A stretch of 64,000 nucleotides of DNA from Rhodococcus sp. PAMC28707 (GCF_004795915.1 NZ_CP039253.1:3162001-3226000), one strand, 5' to 3'; shown: positions 34,603 through 43,660, counted from the first letter of the stretch. Numbers and translations are program-made. Notes: a model not told the origin generated them from the sequence alone.

Positions 34603-35789
34603 GCTGACTTTTCGTCCTCGTCCTCGTCTTTCTCGTCGGTCAGTAGTTCGTCCGGATCCGGCGCCGACTCCTCTAGTTCTGCCTGGCTGGCCTCGTTCGA
34701 GCGTTCGTCGGCTTGCTCGGAGACGTAGCGAATCAGGACCGCGGCTACGGCGGCGGCAGGTACAGCGAGGAAGGCACCGACTATGCCGAACACCGAACCG
34801 CCACCGGTGACGGCCAACAGCACGATCGCGGGATGCAGATTCATACTGCGACTCTGCAGAACCGGTTGCAGAACGTTTCCTTCGAGCTGCTGAACGGCGA
34901 AAATGATGGCCAACACGATCAGCGCGGTGGTCGGTCCGTTGGCGACAAGTGCGACCAAGACGGCCAAGGCGCCTGCAACGAATGCACCGACGATGGGGAT
35001 GAATCCGCCGAGAAAGGTGATGGTGGCGAGGACGAGCGCCAGCGGCACATTGAGAACGATCAATCCGAGGCCGATGAAGAATGCGTCGATGAGGCTCACC
35101 ACTGCCTGGGTTCGGATGAACCCACCGAGCGTCGCCCACATTCGTGCCAGGATCTCGGCGAGATGTCTTCCTGCACGACCACCGGCGAAGCCGTGCAGCC
35201 ACGGAGTGAATTTGGGCCCGTCCTTGACGAAAAAGAACGTCAGTACGAGGACAAGTGCCAGGGTGATGAGAATCGAGCTCGCGGCGGTAACACCACTGAA
35301 AACACCGGAGGCAATGGCGGTTCCGCTTTCCTGCAACCGGGAGGTGATGGCCGAGACAGCATTGTCGATCTGCTCGTCCTGCAGGTTGATCGGCGGGCCC
35401 TTGAGCCAGTCCTGTACCTGGGACACGCCCTGCGTCGCTTTGTCTACGAGCTCGGGCGCCGAGTCCACGACGGACGGGACGATCAATGTGATCACGCCAC
35501 CGATAACGAGGAAGAAGACGACGAGCGAAGTCGTGGCCGCGAGAGCGGCCGGGATACCTACGCGCATGAGCCACTTGGTCGGCGGCCATAGAACGGTTGC
35601 CACGATGATCGCGAGCAGCGAAGGGAGTATGACTACCCACAGCGCCGAGATGATCCAGCCGAGTACCCAGGCCCCAGCGGCTACCGATACGAGGATCAGC
35701 GACCACTTTGCCAGCCACACCCCACCGACACCGATGAGGTCGCCGCGATCGCGCCCAGGCTTACCGTTGGGCACTGTCTGTTCCGTCAC
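34581..35789 (-). CDS. AI-2E family (PerM/TqsA-type) transporter
   Basis: A 402-residue membrane protein with the family's arrangement of N-terminal helices, a central soluble segment (DSAPELVDKATQGVSQVQDW) and C-terminal helices with LGGFIPIVGAFVAGALAVLVAL and LQPVLQSRSMNLHPAIVLLAV. The C-terminal ~45 residues are highly acidic (LLTDEKDEDEDEKSAQDAEK). The GTG at 35789 is preceded by AAGGAC at about 9 nt. Substrates of this family vary (AI-2, auxin, Na+/H+), so transport of a signal is not implied. Confidence 0.88.
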   Translation of the reverse strand: MTEQTVPNGKPGRDRGDLIGVGGVWLAKWSLILVSVAAGAWVLGWIISALWVVILPSLLAIIVATVLWPPTKWLMRVGIPAALAATTSLVVFFLVIGGVITLIVPSVVDSAPELVDKATQGVSQVQDWLKGPPINLQDEQIDNAVSAITSRLQESGTAIASGVFSGVTAASSILITLALVLVLTFFFVKDGPKFTPWLHGFAGGRAGRHLAEILARMWATLGGFIRTQAVVSLIDAFFIGLGLIVLNVPLALVLATITFLGGFIPIVGAFVAGALAVLVALVANGPTTALIVLAIIFAVQQLEGNVLQPVLQSRSMNLHPAIVLLAVTGGGSVFGIVGAFLAVPAAAVAAVLIRYVSEQADERSNEASQAELEESAPDPDELLTDEKDEDEDEKSAQDAEKS

Positions 35790-35816
35790 GTCGGTTGTCC
35801 TTTTCGGTGGCTTCGG

Positions 35817-35832
35817 ACTCGGGTACCCGAGT
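35817..35832. promoter_or_regulatory. 16-bp perfect palindrome between the permease and ogt
   Basis: ACTCGGGTACCCGAGT, 28 bp upstream of the AI-2E-type permease GTG and 53 bp downstream of the ogt stop. Either a small terminator for the ada-ogt operon or an operator for the permease. Confidence 0.35.
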
Positions 35833-35884
35833 GACTCTAACGTCTCGATTGCCTGTACTACCCAACTGTCGACGCGCTCAATCC

Positions 35885-36382
35885 TCAGGCCACCTCGTGC
35901 GCCAGTAGCCAGGTCTTCGCAGGCAATCCCCATCTGAAACCGCCGAGTGCCCCACCGATGCGAAAGACCCGGTGACACGGAACGAACAGTGCCGCTGCGT
36001 TGCGCGCGCAGGCCGATGCCGCGCCGCGGATGGCGGCCGGACGGCCGGCCATATCCGCGAACTCCGAGTACGTCACCGGCGACCCGGCGGGAACGGTCCG
36101 AAGTACTTTCCACGCATACATCAGAAATTCTCCGGACTGTTGTGCGACGGGTATGTCGTCGATGACCGTGAGCTCGCCGCGGTGGTAGTCCTCGATTGCC
36201 GCGGTGATACTGCCGAGGTTCGATACCATCCGGATGTCGTTGGGCCGCAACGACTTGTGAATCAGCGGTTGCAGGTCTTCGGTAGTTGCAGTCCATCCGG
36301 ACGCCAGCACGCAGCCTTCGGCGTCGACTATGGCGGTGAACGGTCCGATCGGGGTGTCGGTCGTGGCGGCAGTTGCAGTCAT
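35885..36382 (-). CDS. ogt: Methylated-DNA--[protein]-cysteine S-methyltransferase
   Basis: A 165-residue suicide repair protein that takes alkyl groups from O6-alkylguanine. The acceptor cysteine is C136 in VPCHRVFRIGG; the HTH-like segment GSPVTYSEFADMAGRPAAIRGAASA precedes it. The ATG at 36382 overlaps the stop of the ada/alkA gene (ATGA), so the two adaptive-response genes are translationally coupled, as in M. tuberculosis alkA-ogt. Confidence 0.96.
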   Translation of the reverse strand: MTATAATTDTPIGPFTAIVDAEGCVLASGWTATTEDLQPLIHKSLRPNDIRMVSNLGSITAAIEDYHRGELTVIDDIPVAQQSGEFLMYAWKVLRTVPAGSPVTYSEFADMAGRPAAIRGAASACARNAAALFVPCHRVFRIGGALGGFRWGLPAKTWLLAHEVA

Positions 36383-37824
36383 AGTCCTCTTCTTTCGAGC
36401 GCGATGTTCCACAGGTGCATCGAGACGTACGAGCGCCATGGCGCCCATCGGCTCGTATCGGTGAGGGGGATGCCGAGCGCTTCGGCGCCCTGACGGACAA
36501 CGAGGTCGGTGTCGAGCAGCACGTCCGGGTCGGCCAGCAATCGCATCACCACGTATCGGGCGGTCCACGGGCCGATGCCTTTGAGCGCGAGAAGGTCTCG
36601 TTCGAGGTCTTCGGCCGATCGCGCGACGTGCAGCTCGATCTTGCCCGACGCGATCGCGTCGGCCACTCCGATGATCGCGCCTACTCGTGCCTTGGGGCCG
36701 GTGAGTACTTCGTGTCCGTGTTCGGCGACGGCGGACGCGTCGGGGAACAGTCGGGTGATGGTGCCGCCGCCCGGATCCTCGATCCGCTCGCCCAGCGCCT
36801 CGACCAGGCGCGCGGTATGCGTGGCAGCGGCACCCAGCGAGATCTGTTGGCCGATCATGGTCCGTAACAGCAACTCTGTGGCGTCGACATTTCCGACGAC
36901 GCGTATGCCCGGGTGTGCCGCAACATTCGGTGCAAGAGCAGGATCTGCGGACAGGGCGGTATCCACGGCTTCCGGGTCCGCATCCAGATCGAGCAGGCGT
37001 CGGACCCGGGCCACGGCGGGGGCCAAGTCGCGCATATCGTGCAGGCTCAACGTCGTGTCGACGTAACCGTCCTCGATCCGAAGTCCGACGATGCCATGTC
37101 CGTGTGGGAGTCGAAGGGATCGGCGGTAGGTTCGATCGTCGAAGGACTCGACGCCGGGTACAGCATGACCGCGAAGGAACCATTCGAGCCAGGTTCGATC
37201 CAACGGTTGGCGGTAGGGGAGTCGTAGCGTGACGGTCCCGTTGCTGGACAGGGTCTTCGTTCGGGTGGCTTCGCCGCGCAACGTGGTGGGGTTCACTGCA
37301 AACACTTCAAGAATGGTCTCGTTGAACTGGCGAACGCTGGAAAACCCGGACGCGAATGCGATATCGGTCATCGTCATCGTCGTGGTCTGGATCAACGTCC
37401 GAGCCGTGTGCGCCCGATGCGCACGCGCCAATGCCAACGGGCCTGCACCGATCTCGGCGCTGAGAACCCGCGTGAGCTGGCGGGTGGAGTACCCGAGCGA
37501 ATCGGCCAGCGAGTCCACGCCGCCACGCTCTACCGCGCCGTCGGAAATGAGCCGCATAGCGCGGGAGGCCAAGTCCGAGTTGATATTCCATTGTGGTGAG
37601 CCAGGGGTGGCGTCGGGTTGACAGCGTCGGCAGGCTCGAAACCCGGCCTGTTGCGCTGCCGCCGCCGTCGGAACGAACTGCACGTTCTTCGCTTTGGGCG
37701 TGACTGCCGGACACGACGGGCGGCAGTAGATACCCGTCGTGCGGACGGCCGTGAAGAACTGCCCGTCGAAGCGGGTGTCACGTGCAGATACGGCCCGATA
37801 GCACCGCTCGAAGTCCAACTCCAT
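36379..37824 (-). CDS. alkA: Ada-type regulator fused to AlkA DNA-3-methyladenine glycosylase
   Basis: A 481-residue three-part protein: N-terminal Ada zinc domain with C34, C38, C65 and C68 (YCRPSC and CRRCQPD), an AraC-type HTH (residues ~90-190, SLADSLGYSTRQLTRVLSAE, FSSVRQFNETI), then AlkA_N and the HhH-GPD glycosylase domain (LKGIGPWTARYVVMRL) with catalytic Asp in LLDTDLVVRQG. C34 would sense methylphosphotriesters and activate the operon. The ATG at 37824 (MELDFERCYRAV) matches M. tuberculosis AdaA-AlkA; an in-frame upstream start at 37851 adds nine unconserved residues. Confidence 0.95.
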   Translation of the reverse strand: MELDFERCYRAVSARDTRFDGQFFTAVRTTGIYCRPSCPAVTPKAKNVQFVPTAAAAQQAGFRACRRCQPDATPGSPQWNINSDLASRAMRLISDGAVERGGVDSLADSLGYSTRQLTRVLSAEIGAGPLALARAHRAHTARTLIQTTTMTMTDIAFASGFSSVRQFNETILEVFAVNPTTLRGEATRTKTLSSNGTVTLRLPYRQPLDRTWLEWFLRGHAVPGVESFDDRTYRRSLRLPHGHGIVGLRIEDGYVDTTLSLHDMRDLAPAVARVRRLLDLDADPEAVDTALSADPALAPNVAAHPGIRVVGNVDATELLLRTMIGQQISLGAAATHTARLVEALGERIEDPGGGTITRLFPDASAVAEHGHEVLTGPKARVGAIIGVADAIASGKIELHVARSAEDLERDLLALKGIGPWTARYVVMRLLADPDVLLDTDLVVRQGAEALGIPLTDTSRWAPWRSYVSMHLWNIALERRGL

Positions 37825-37889
37825 GCGATCCACTGTGTCACCGGCGGACACGCCGCGCTAGCGGGAATCAGCCATCGGCGTGTGGAGCT

Positions 37890-38060
37890 TCAACAACACC
37901 GTGCCCCGGGGTGTGCATCGGCCTCGGCGTAGCGGTCCCGCCAGAACTGGCGCTCCGATGGAACCGGCTCGTCCGGATGCACCCGTCGCATATGGGCAAG
38001 GTAGTGCTCGTAGTCCTTGTCACCCATCACCGAGGTGATCCACCACCACAGGCCGTGCAT
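37890..38060 (-). CDS. YbdD/YjiX family small protein
   Basis: A 56-residue protein starting MHGLWWWITSVMGDKDYEHY and containing HMRRVHPDEPVPSERQFW, the YbdD/YjiX signature. It begins 1 nt after the cstA stop, the usual place for this partner of CstA/BtsT peptide and pyruvate transporters. Probably an accessory subunit or regulator of CstA. Ends in ARCC, giving a C-terminal cysteine pair. Confidence 0.9.
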   Translation of the reverse strand: MHGLWWWITSVMGDKDYEHYLAHMRRVHPDEPVPSERQFWRDRYAEADAHPGARCC

Positions 38061-38061
38061 G

Positions 38062-40347
38062 TCAGTGCTGCCCGGCGTGTGCGGCGCCGGGTGCTCGGAC
38101 GGTGCCGTCGGCGATCAGTTTGTCCCAATCCTGCTGGATCTCTTTCTCCGCGGCCGTCGGGATGAAGCCTGCGGGGGCGAAGATCTTCGAGGGAACTTCG
38201 GGATCCTCGTTGTTCGGAAGCCCTCCTGCCCGAATGGCTTTGATGCACACCACGAGGCCGGCCACGGCAACGATGAGGACCAACACCGCGAAGATGATCG
38301 ACAGTGTGCCCTGGATAAAGGTGTTGCGGATGACGGCATCGATCGCCTCGGACGTCTTCGCACTCTGGAACTCGGTCAGCCCCTGAGCCTTAGCGTCGAC
38401 GAAGATACTGTGCTGCTTCCAGTAACCGATGGCCGGGATGTCGGAGAAGATCTTCTGGTACGACGCGGTCATCGTGACGATGAGATCCCAGATCAACGGA
38501 ACGCCGGGGATCCACGCCCATTTGTAGTATCCGCGCTTGACCACGATGGTCATCACGACGGTGAGAGCGATCGCGGCAAGAAGTTGGTTGGCGATACCGA
38601 ACAATGGGAACAACGTATTGATACCGCCGAGTGGATCGGTGACACCCATGAGCAGGATTGCACCCCACGCCGCAACAACTACGAACGAGCACAGCCACGC
38701 GCCGGGACGCCACGACGGGTCTTTGAACTTCTTCGCCGACGCGCCGGGAAGGTTGCCGATGCTGTCGGAGAGCATGAAACGTGCCACGCGGGTTCCGGCG
38801 TCGACGGTGGTGAGGATGAAAAGTGCTTCGAACATGATGGCGAAGTGGTACCAGAACGACTTGAGGCTTGCGCCCCCGAAGACTTGGTGCAGGACCTCGG
38901 ACATTCCGAACGCGAGGGTGGGTGCGCCGCCGGTGCGCGAAATGATCGATTCTTCGCCGACGGCTGCTGCGGCCTGGGTGAACTGATCGGGCGTGATGTC
39001 GGTACCACCAAGCCCGAGACCGTTCACATAGGTGGCCGCACTTTCGGCTGTTCCTCCGGTGAGTGCTTCTGGCGCATTGAGGGCGAAGTACAAATGCTGG
39101 TCGAGGATGCATGCGGTGACAAGGGCCATGATCGCGACGAACGATTCGGTGAGCATGCCGCCGTAGCCGATCATCCGCATCTGCTTTTCTTTCTCGAGCA
39201 GCTTCGGAGTCGTGCCGGAACAGATCAGCGCGTGGAAGCCGGAGAGAGCGCCGCAGGCAATGGTGATGAAGAGGAACGGGAAGAGTGAGCCAGAGAACGC
39301 CGGGCCGTTGCCTTCGGTCGCGAACGACGTCATGGCCGGCATCTGAATCTCCGGGCGGGCGATGAGGATACCGATCGCCAACAGGGCGATGGTGCCCACC
39401 TTCATGAAGGTCGACAGGTAGTCACGTGGGGCGAGGAGCAGCCACACCGGCAGGATCGATGCGGCGAGACCGTAGCCGATGAGGAGCCAGGCGACAGTGA
39501 CCTTGGAGAGGGTGAACCAGTCGGTGCCCCAGCCGGTTTCGGCGACCCAGCCGCCTGAGATGATCGCGAACAGTAGGAGTACGACGCCGATGAGCGAGAC
39601 CTCGGACACCTTTCCTGGGCGGAGAAATCGCAGGTAGACGCCCATGAAGAGCGCGATCGGGATGGTCAGTGCGATGGAGAACACTCCCCATGGACTCTCG
39701 GCCAACGCGTTGACAACGACGAGCGCGAGTACCGCAATGATGATGATCATGATGACGAAAACGCCGATCAGAGCGGCGATTCCGCCGACCATACCGAGTT
39801 CGTCGCGAGCCATCTGACCGAGGCTTCGTCCGCGACGACGCGTCGAGATCCACAGGACGAGGAAGTCCTGTACGGCTCCCGCGAACACGACTCCGATGAT
39901 GATCCACATCGTGCCGGGGAGATAACCCATCTGGGCAGCGAGAACTGGGCCGACGAGCGGACCTGCTCCAGCGATCGCAGCGAAGTGGTGTCCGAACAAC
40001 ACCCGACGGTCCGTCGGCATGTAGTCCTTACCGTTTTCGAGAATCTCCGCGGGCGTCGCCCGATCGTCGCGTGGGTGGATGATCTTGTTCTCGATCAAAC
40101 GCGCGTAGAAGCGAAAGGCAATGACGTAGGTGCACACGGCCGCAATCACGAACCACACGGCGTTGATGTTTTCGCCACGGATGAATGCGACGACGACCCA
40201 AGCAAGACCGCCCAGCAAGCCGACAACGACGAACATCACTCGCTTCGTCGCCGTCATCGGACTGGTGTCCACAACGCCCACCGGGGGGAGATCTGGATCC
40301 GTTTTCAACAACTCGACGTGTGGATTACCAGGCGGTTTCAGTGTCAT
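38062..40347 (-). CDS. cstA: Carbon starvation protein A (peptide/pyruvate transporter)
   Basis: A 761-residue permease with about 16 helices. Family blocks include FGHHFAAIAGAGPLVGPVLA, ISTRRRGRSLGQMARDELG, LICSGTTPKLLEKEKQMR and TVDAGTRVARFMLSD. It imports peptides or pyruvate during carbon shortage. The ATG at 40347 has GGAG 9 nt upstream. A CRP-like dyad lies 25 bp before the start, in line with catabolite control of cstA in other bacteria. Co-transcribed with ybdD. Confidence 0.95.
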   Translation of the reverse strand: MTLKPPGNPHVELLKTDPDLPPVGVVDTSPMTATKRVMFVVVGLLGGLAWVVVAFIRGENINAVWFVIAAVCTYVIAFRFYARLIENKIIHPRDDRATPAEILENGKDYMPTDRRVLFGHHFAAIAGAGPLVGPVLAAQMGYLPGTMWIIIGVVFAGAVQDFLVLWISTRRRGRSLGQMARDELGMVGGIAALIGVFVIMIIIIAVLALVVVNALAESPWGVFSIALTIPIALFMGVYLRFLRPGKVSEVSLIGVVLLLFAIISGGWVAETGWGTDWFTLSKVTVAWLLIGYGLAASILPVWLLLAPRDYLSTFMKVGTIALLAIGILIARPEIQMPAMTSFATEGNGPAFSGSLFPFLFITIACGALSGFHALICSGTTPKLLEKEKQMRMIGYGGMLTESFVAIMALVTACILDQHLYFALNAPEALTGGTAESAATYVNGLGLGGTDITPDQFTQAAAAVGEESIISRTGGAPTLAFGMSEVLHQVFGGASLKSFWYHFAIMFEALFILTTVDAGTRVARFMLSDSIGNLPGASAKKFKDPSWRPGAWLCSFVVVAAWGAILLMGVTDPLGGINTLFPLFGIANQLLAAIALTVVMTIVVKRGYYKWAWIPGVPLIWDLIVTMTASYQKIFSDIPAIGYWKQHSIFVDAKAQGLTEFQSAKTSEAIDAVIRNTFIQGTLSIIFAVLVLIVAVAGLVVCIKAIRAGGLPNNEDPEVPSKIFAPAGFIPTAAEKEIQQDWDKLIADGTVRAPGAAHAGQH

Positions 40348-40371
40348 GTGATGGACTCCATGCCTCGCGGA

Positions 40372-40387
40372 TGTGACTATGATCACC
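40372..40387 (-). promoter_or_regulatory. CRP/GlxR-type binding site upstream of cstA
   Basis: On the plus strand the site reads TGTGACTATGATCACC, i.e. TGTGA-N6-TCACC, one base off the CRP/GlxR consensus TGTGA-N6-TCACA. It is centred about 32 bp before the cstA ATG. The divergent CD225 gene begins 135 bp away. Confidence 0.5.
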
Positions 40388-40522
40388 CTAAGCATGTAGT
40401 CGGCTCGCGTCGGGGATTTCTGGCATGGATATGGGCCCGAAGGTCGCTAGTGCGCGCCGAACGGTACTGCCGGCGACTTGGTCGTATTATTCGTCTTTCA
40501 TCGATCATCGGGGGATTTCGCA

Positions 40523-40849
40523 ATGTCAGGTCCGTTCGAGCAGCCGCAGTACCAACAGCAGGCCTATCCGTCCGCGCAGCCCTACGCACAGCCCTATGTG
40601 CAGGCACCGCCGATGCCGCCGTCCAATGCAGGCTGGGCAGTGGTCGCTGTCATCTTCTTCTGGCCGCTGGCGATCTCGGCGTTCAACCATGCACTGAAGG
40701 TTCACCCACTGTGGTTGATCGGCGACATTCAGGGCGCGGAGTACTCCTCGAAGCGCGCCGGATTCTTCGGCAAGCTGTCACTCGGGCTCTTTTTCGGATT
40801 CTTCCTGCTGTACATCCTGTTCATCGCGCTGATCGTCGCCAATAGCTAG
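40523..40849 (+). CDS. CD225/dispanin-type two-helix membrane protein
   Basis: A 108-residue protein. The first ~35 residues are Gln/Pro/Tyr-rich (QPQYQQQAYPSAQPYAQPYV), followed by a helix (NAGWAVVAVIFFWPLAISAF), a loop with the CD225-like basic region (GAEYSSKRAG), and a second helix (LGLFFGFFLLYILFIALIV). This is the bacterial interferon-induced-transmembrane-like fold of unknown function; rigidifying or curving membranes is only an analogy. The ATG at 40523 fits the family start. Divergent from cstA. Confidence 0.82.
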   Translation: MSGPFEQPQYQQQAYPSAQPYAQPYVQAPPMPPSNAGWAVVAVIFFWPLAISAFNHALKVHPLWLIGDIQGAEYSSKRAGFFGKLSLGLFFGFFLLYILFIALIVANS

Positions 40850-40893
40850 CTGTTGCAAGGGGTCTGACGGCTCCTGTTGGGCGCGAAGCGTTT

Positions 40894-40899
40894 TAGTAT
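40894..40899 (+). promoter_or_regulatory. -10 box of the LLM oxidoreductase (leaderless)
   Basis: TAGTAT, 7 nt before the ATG at 40907, preceded by a short T run; no Shine-Dalgarno. Confidence 0.45.
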
Positions 40900-40906
40900 C
40901 GCTTGC

Positions 40907-41704
40907 ATGGACACACTCGGACTCGGCAAAATTGGTTTCTCCATCGGCGTCTCTCACTCGTATCTCGAAGATGCTCGTGAATTGGAGTCGCTCGGTTACA
41001 GCGCCCTGTGGTTGCCCGGTGGCCAAATCGACCGGCTCGAGCGGCTCGCCGATCTCGTGCACGCGACCGAAACGGTGAAAGTGGTGCCCGGCATCGTCCC
41101 CGTCGACCGCTACAGCTCGTCGGCGACGGCCCAGCTGTACAGCGAACTGGAATCCTCGGGCCGGTTCGTTCTCGGGCTGGGTGGTCCACAGGCAGCCCGT
41201 CCACTTGTCGGATTGAATGCATACCTCGACGAACTCGACGTTCCTGCCGATCGCGTAATTCTCGCAGCGCTCGGTCCCAAGAAGCTGGAGATGGCTCGAC
41301 GTCGAGCAGCCGGTGCGGTGGCGTTGTTGGTCACCCCGGAGTACACAGAGGCAGCGCGGGCACTCCTCGGGCCGGATCGAACGTTGGTGATCGACCAATT
41401 CGTCGTGCTGGAGAACGATCCCGGGCGTGCCCGCGCGATCGCCCGCGAGCCGCTGTCATTTCTGGCGACCGTGGACGGCTACCGCCAGAACTTTCTTCGC
41501 ATGGGGTTCACCAGCGACGATGTCGATCAGCTCAGCGATAAGCTGGTCGATGCCGTAGTCGCGTGGGGGAGCGTCGAGGACATCGCTGAACGCGTCGATG
41601 CACACCTGCGGGCGGGTGCAGATCATGTCGTCTTGGCCCCGTTGGGCGGCTCGGCCGTCACCACTGGCCGGGCACTGTCGGGGCTGGTGATGCGTCCAAA
41701 GTAG
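40907..41704 (+). CDS. F420-dependent LLM-class oxidoreductase (TIGR03620-like)
   Basis: A 265-residue luciferase-like TIM-barrel protein (KIGFSIGVSHSYLEDARELE, GYSALWLPGG, VKVVPGIVPVDRYSSSATAQ, FVLGLGG). Sequences of this form are F420-dependent in mycobacteria and rhodococci; the substrate is unknown. It is shorter than many LLM enzymes, so part of the insertion region is missing, as is usual for the TIGR03620 group. It ends 12 bp before ychF. Confidence 0.85.
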   Translation: MDTLGLGKIGFSIGVSHSYLEDARELESLGYSALWLPGGQIDRLERLADLVHATETVKVVPGIVPVDRYSSSATAQLYSELESSGRFVLGLGGPQAARPLVGLNAYLDELDVPADRVILAALGPKKLEMARRRAAGAVALLVTPEYTEAARALLGPDRTLVIDQFVVLENDPGRARAIAREPLSFLATVDGYRQNFLRMGFTSDDVDQLSDKLVDAVVAWGSVEDIAERVDAHLRAGADHVVLAPLGGSAVTTGRALSGLVMRPK

Positions 41705-41716
41705 ACTCCATAGACC

Positions 41717-42796
41717 GTGAGCCTCACCCTCGGAATCGTCGGACTGCCCAACGTCGGCAAGTCCACCCTGTTCAATGCGCTGACCAACAACGATGTGCTG
41801 GCCGCGAACTACCCGTTCGCGACCATCGAGCCCAATGTCGGCGTCGTTGCGCTGCCTGACCCGCGGCTGGGCAAGCTCGCCGAGGTCTTCGGCTCGGAGA
41901 AGCTGGTGCCCGCGCTGGTGTCGTTCGTCGACATCGCAGGGATCGTCAAGGGGGCCTCCGAGGGCGCCGGGCTCGGCAACAAATTCCTTGCGAACATTCG
42001 CGAAGCCGACGCCATCTGCCAGGTCGTCCGAGTCTTCGCCGACGACGACGTGGTGCACGTCGACGGCCGTGTCGATCCGTCCGCCGACATCGAGGTCATC
42101 GAAACCGAACTGGCGATCGCCGACCTGCAGACCTTGGAGAAGGCAATCCCGCGCGTGGAGAAGGAGGCGCGGATCAAGAAGGATCGCAAGCCTGCGCTCG
42201 ACGCCGCCATTGCCGCCCAGGCAGTGCTCAACGAGGGCAAAACACTGTTCTCGCAGAGGGACAAGCTGGACTTCGAGCTGCTCAAGGAATTCCAGCTCCT
42301 CACCACCAAGCCGTTCCTCTACGTCTTCAACGCCGACGAGAGTGTGCTCACCGACGACGCCAAGGTCGGCGAACTCGCCCGCCTCGTCGCACCCGCAGAC
42401 GCCGTGTTCCTCGACGCGAAGATCGAGTCCGAACTGCTCGAACTCGACACCGAATCTGCCGCGGAACTGCTCGAATCCGTCGGCCAGACCGAGCCGGGCC
42501 TCGACGCCCTGGCTCGCGCCGGCTTCCACACCCTCGGATTGCAGACCTACCTCACCGCAGGCCCGAAAGAAGCTCGCGCGTGGACGATCAACAAGGGCGC
42601 CACCGCGCCTCAGGCTGCAGGAGTCATCCACACCGACTTCGAGCGCGGATTCATCAAGGCCGAGGTCGTCAGCTTCGAGGACCTCATCGAGGCCGGATCC
42701 ATGGCCGCAGCCAAGGCTGCCGGCAAAGTCCGGATCGAAGGCAAGGAATACGTCATGGTCGACGGGGATGTCGTGGAGTTCCGCTTCAACGTCTGA
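41717..42796 (+). CDS. ychF: Redox-regulated ATPase YchF
   Basis: A 359-residue Obg-family P-loop protein that prefers ATP. G1 is GLPNVGKSTLFNALT, with G3 FVDIAGIVKGASEGAGLGNKF and the NADE motif (VFNADES) in place of NKxD; the C-terminal TGS domain is GVIHTDFERGFIKAEVVSFED. It binds ribosomes and is linked to oxidative-stress control. The GTG at 41717 has no Shine-Dalgarno, but TAGACT lies 9 nt upstream inside the end of the LLM gene. Confidence 0.96.
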   Translation: MSLTLGIVGLPNVGKSTLFNALTNNDVLAANYPFATIEPNVGVVALPDPRLGKLAEVFGSEKLVPALVSFVDIAGIVKGASEGAGLGNKFLANIREADAICQVVRVFADDDVVHVDGRVDPSADIEVIETELAIADLQTLEKAIPRVEKEARIKKDRKPALDAAIAAQAVLNEGKTLFSQRDKLDFELLKEFQLLTTKPFLYVFNADESVLTDDAKVGELARLVAPADAVFLDAKIESELLELDTESAAELLESVGQTEPGLDALARAGFHTLGLQTYLTAGPKEARAWTINKGATAPQAAGVIHTDFERGFIKAEVVSFEDLIEAGSMAAAKAAGKVRIEGKEYVMVDGDVVEFRFNV

Positions 42797-42846
42797 CCGA
42801 GGTTCACGTAGCGGTTCGAGTGGACCGTCCCGCGGACCTGTGACTC

Positions 42847-42907
42847 CGGGGTGTTCAGCAAGGACATCGGTTCACCCGCGAAGACGCAGGTCCTTGTGGA
42901 TGTCACG
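42847..42907 (+). pseudogene. Fragment of a zinc-free quinone-type oxidoreductase gene
   Basis: These 61 bp match the intact oxidoreductase gene at about 43724-43784 with roughly 80% identity by hand alignment (12 mismatches, no gaps). The translation SGVFSKDIGSPAKTQVLVDV parallels FGVFDKDVASPTKTQVLVGV. Homology stops on both sides. It appears to be the relic of a second copy, mostly deleted, between ychF and the cupin gene. The rest of 42797-43047 holds nothing recognisable. Confidence 0.65.
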
Positions 42908-43047
42908 AATCACCGCATGCGAATCCTCGCCGCCGACCGGCCAATCGGCATTCGGAATGTGCGTCATCGCTCAGTCGTCGAACGAGGTCAGATATCGCGT
43001 CAACGCAGGGCTCCTTTGGTGATGGTGTCCATTGGTCGAGAAGAGGC

Positions 43048-43392
43048 CTACCCGCGCCTGACTACATCGACCGATATCTCCACCGCCGAAACCTCTCCTC
43101 TGTTCTCGAGCCAGTGGAGCGTGTTCCGGTCTTCGGGCCAGCCCAGACCTGGCCCATACTCGGTGGTGATCCCGTCGCGATGGTCCGTGATGGTTCCCTG
43201 CAGCACGTAGACCGTTCCTGGCCTGCCCTTGTGGTCATGTACCGGGCCGAAAACAGCTCCCGGCTCCATGGTCACCATGCGTGTGCGCAACTGCCACCCG
43301 TCCATGCTCTGGATCTCGGAGCCGAGGTCAACCGTCGACAACAACTCGACCACGACCCCCTTCGTCTCTGGCCCCATCTGCTCTTCACTCAT
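43048..43392 (-). CDS. Small cupin-domain protein
   Basis: A 114-residue single cupin (WQLRTRMVTMEPGAVFGPVH then GRPGTVYVLQGTITDHRDGI). Metal-ligand His residues appear in GPVHDHKG, with the second motif near LHWLENRG. No partner domain. AGGA lies about 6 nt upstream of the ATG. Possibly a small-molecule dioxygenase or sensor; substrate unknown. The 268-bp gap to the next gene shows no ORF I can support. Confidence 0.8.
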   Translation of the reverse strand: MSEEQMGPETKGVVVELLSTVDLGSEIQSMDGWQLRTRMVTMEPGAVFGPVHDHKGRPGTVYVLQGTITDHRDGITTEYGPGLGWPEDRNTLHWLENRGEVSAVEISVDVVRRG

Positions 43393-43648
43393 CGTCCTGT
43401 CCTCTCGTGCGCAGAACCCACAGAGACAACCTCAATCTGCTGACGTCGATGTGTATTCGCCAATTATCCCGCCCTTGTCCAGTCTGCAGCGGTCAGAGGA
43501 CTTGCTAGCCGAATCGGCGTTCTCCGCCTTGTCTCCTCGCGGCGGTGACAATTGAAAGTAAAAGCGCGACAACTGTTTCTGCTTGGATCTGTAAGAAGCG
43601 TCCGCGCTGCGGCACAATCGACTACCCCGCGGACCACGACTGACTCAG

Positions 43649-43654
43649 TACAGT
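43649..43654 (+). promoter_or_regulatory. -10 box of the oxidoreductase gene (leaderless)
   Basis: TACAGT, 6 nt before the ATG at 43661; no Shine-Dalgarno. Confidence 0.4.
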
Positions 43655-43660
43655 CGAAAT

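Noticed and set aside
41456..42631. 391-codon minus-strand ORF across ychF
   Set aside because: Mirror frame of ychF with repetitive Glu/Gly composition typical of high-GC antisense frames.
42907..43000. 31-codon minus-strand ORF between ychF and the cupin gene
   Set aside because: Very short, partly inside the oxidoreductase fragment, no Shine-Dalgarno of note; likely chance.
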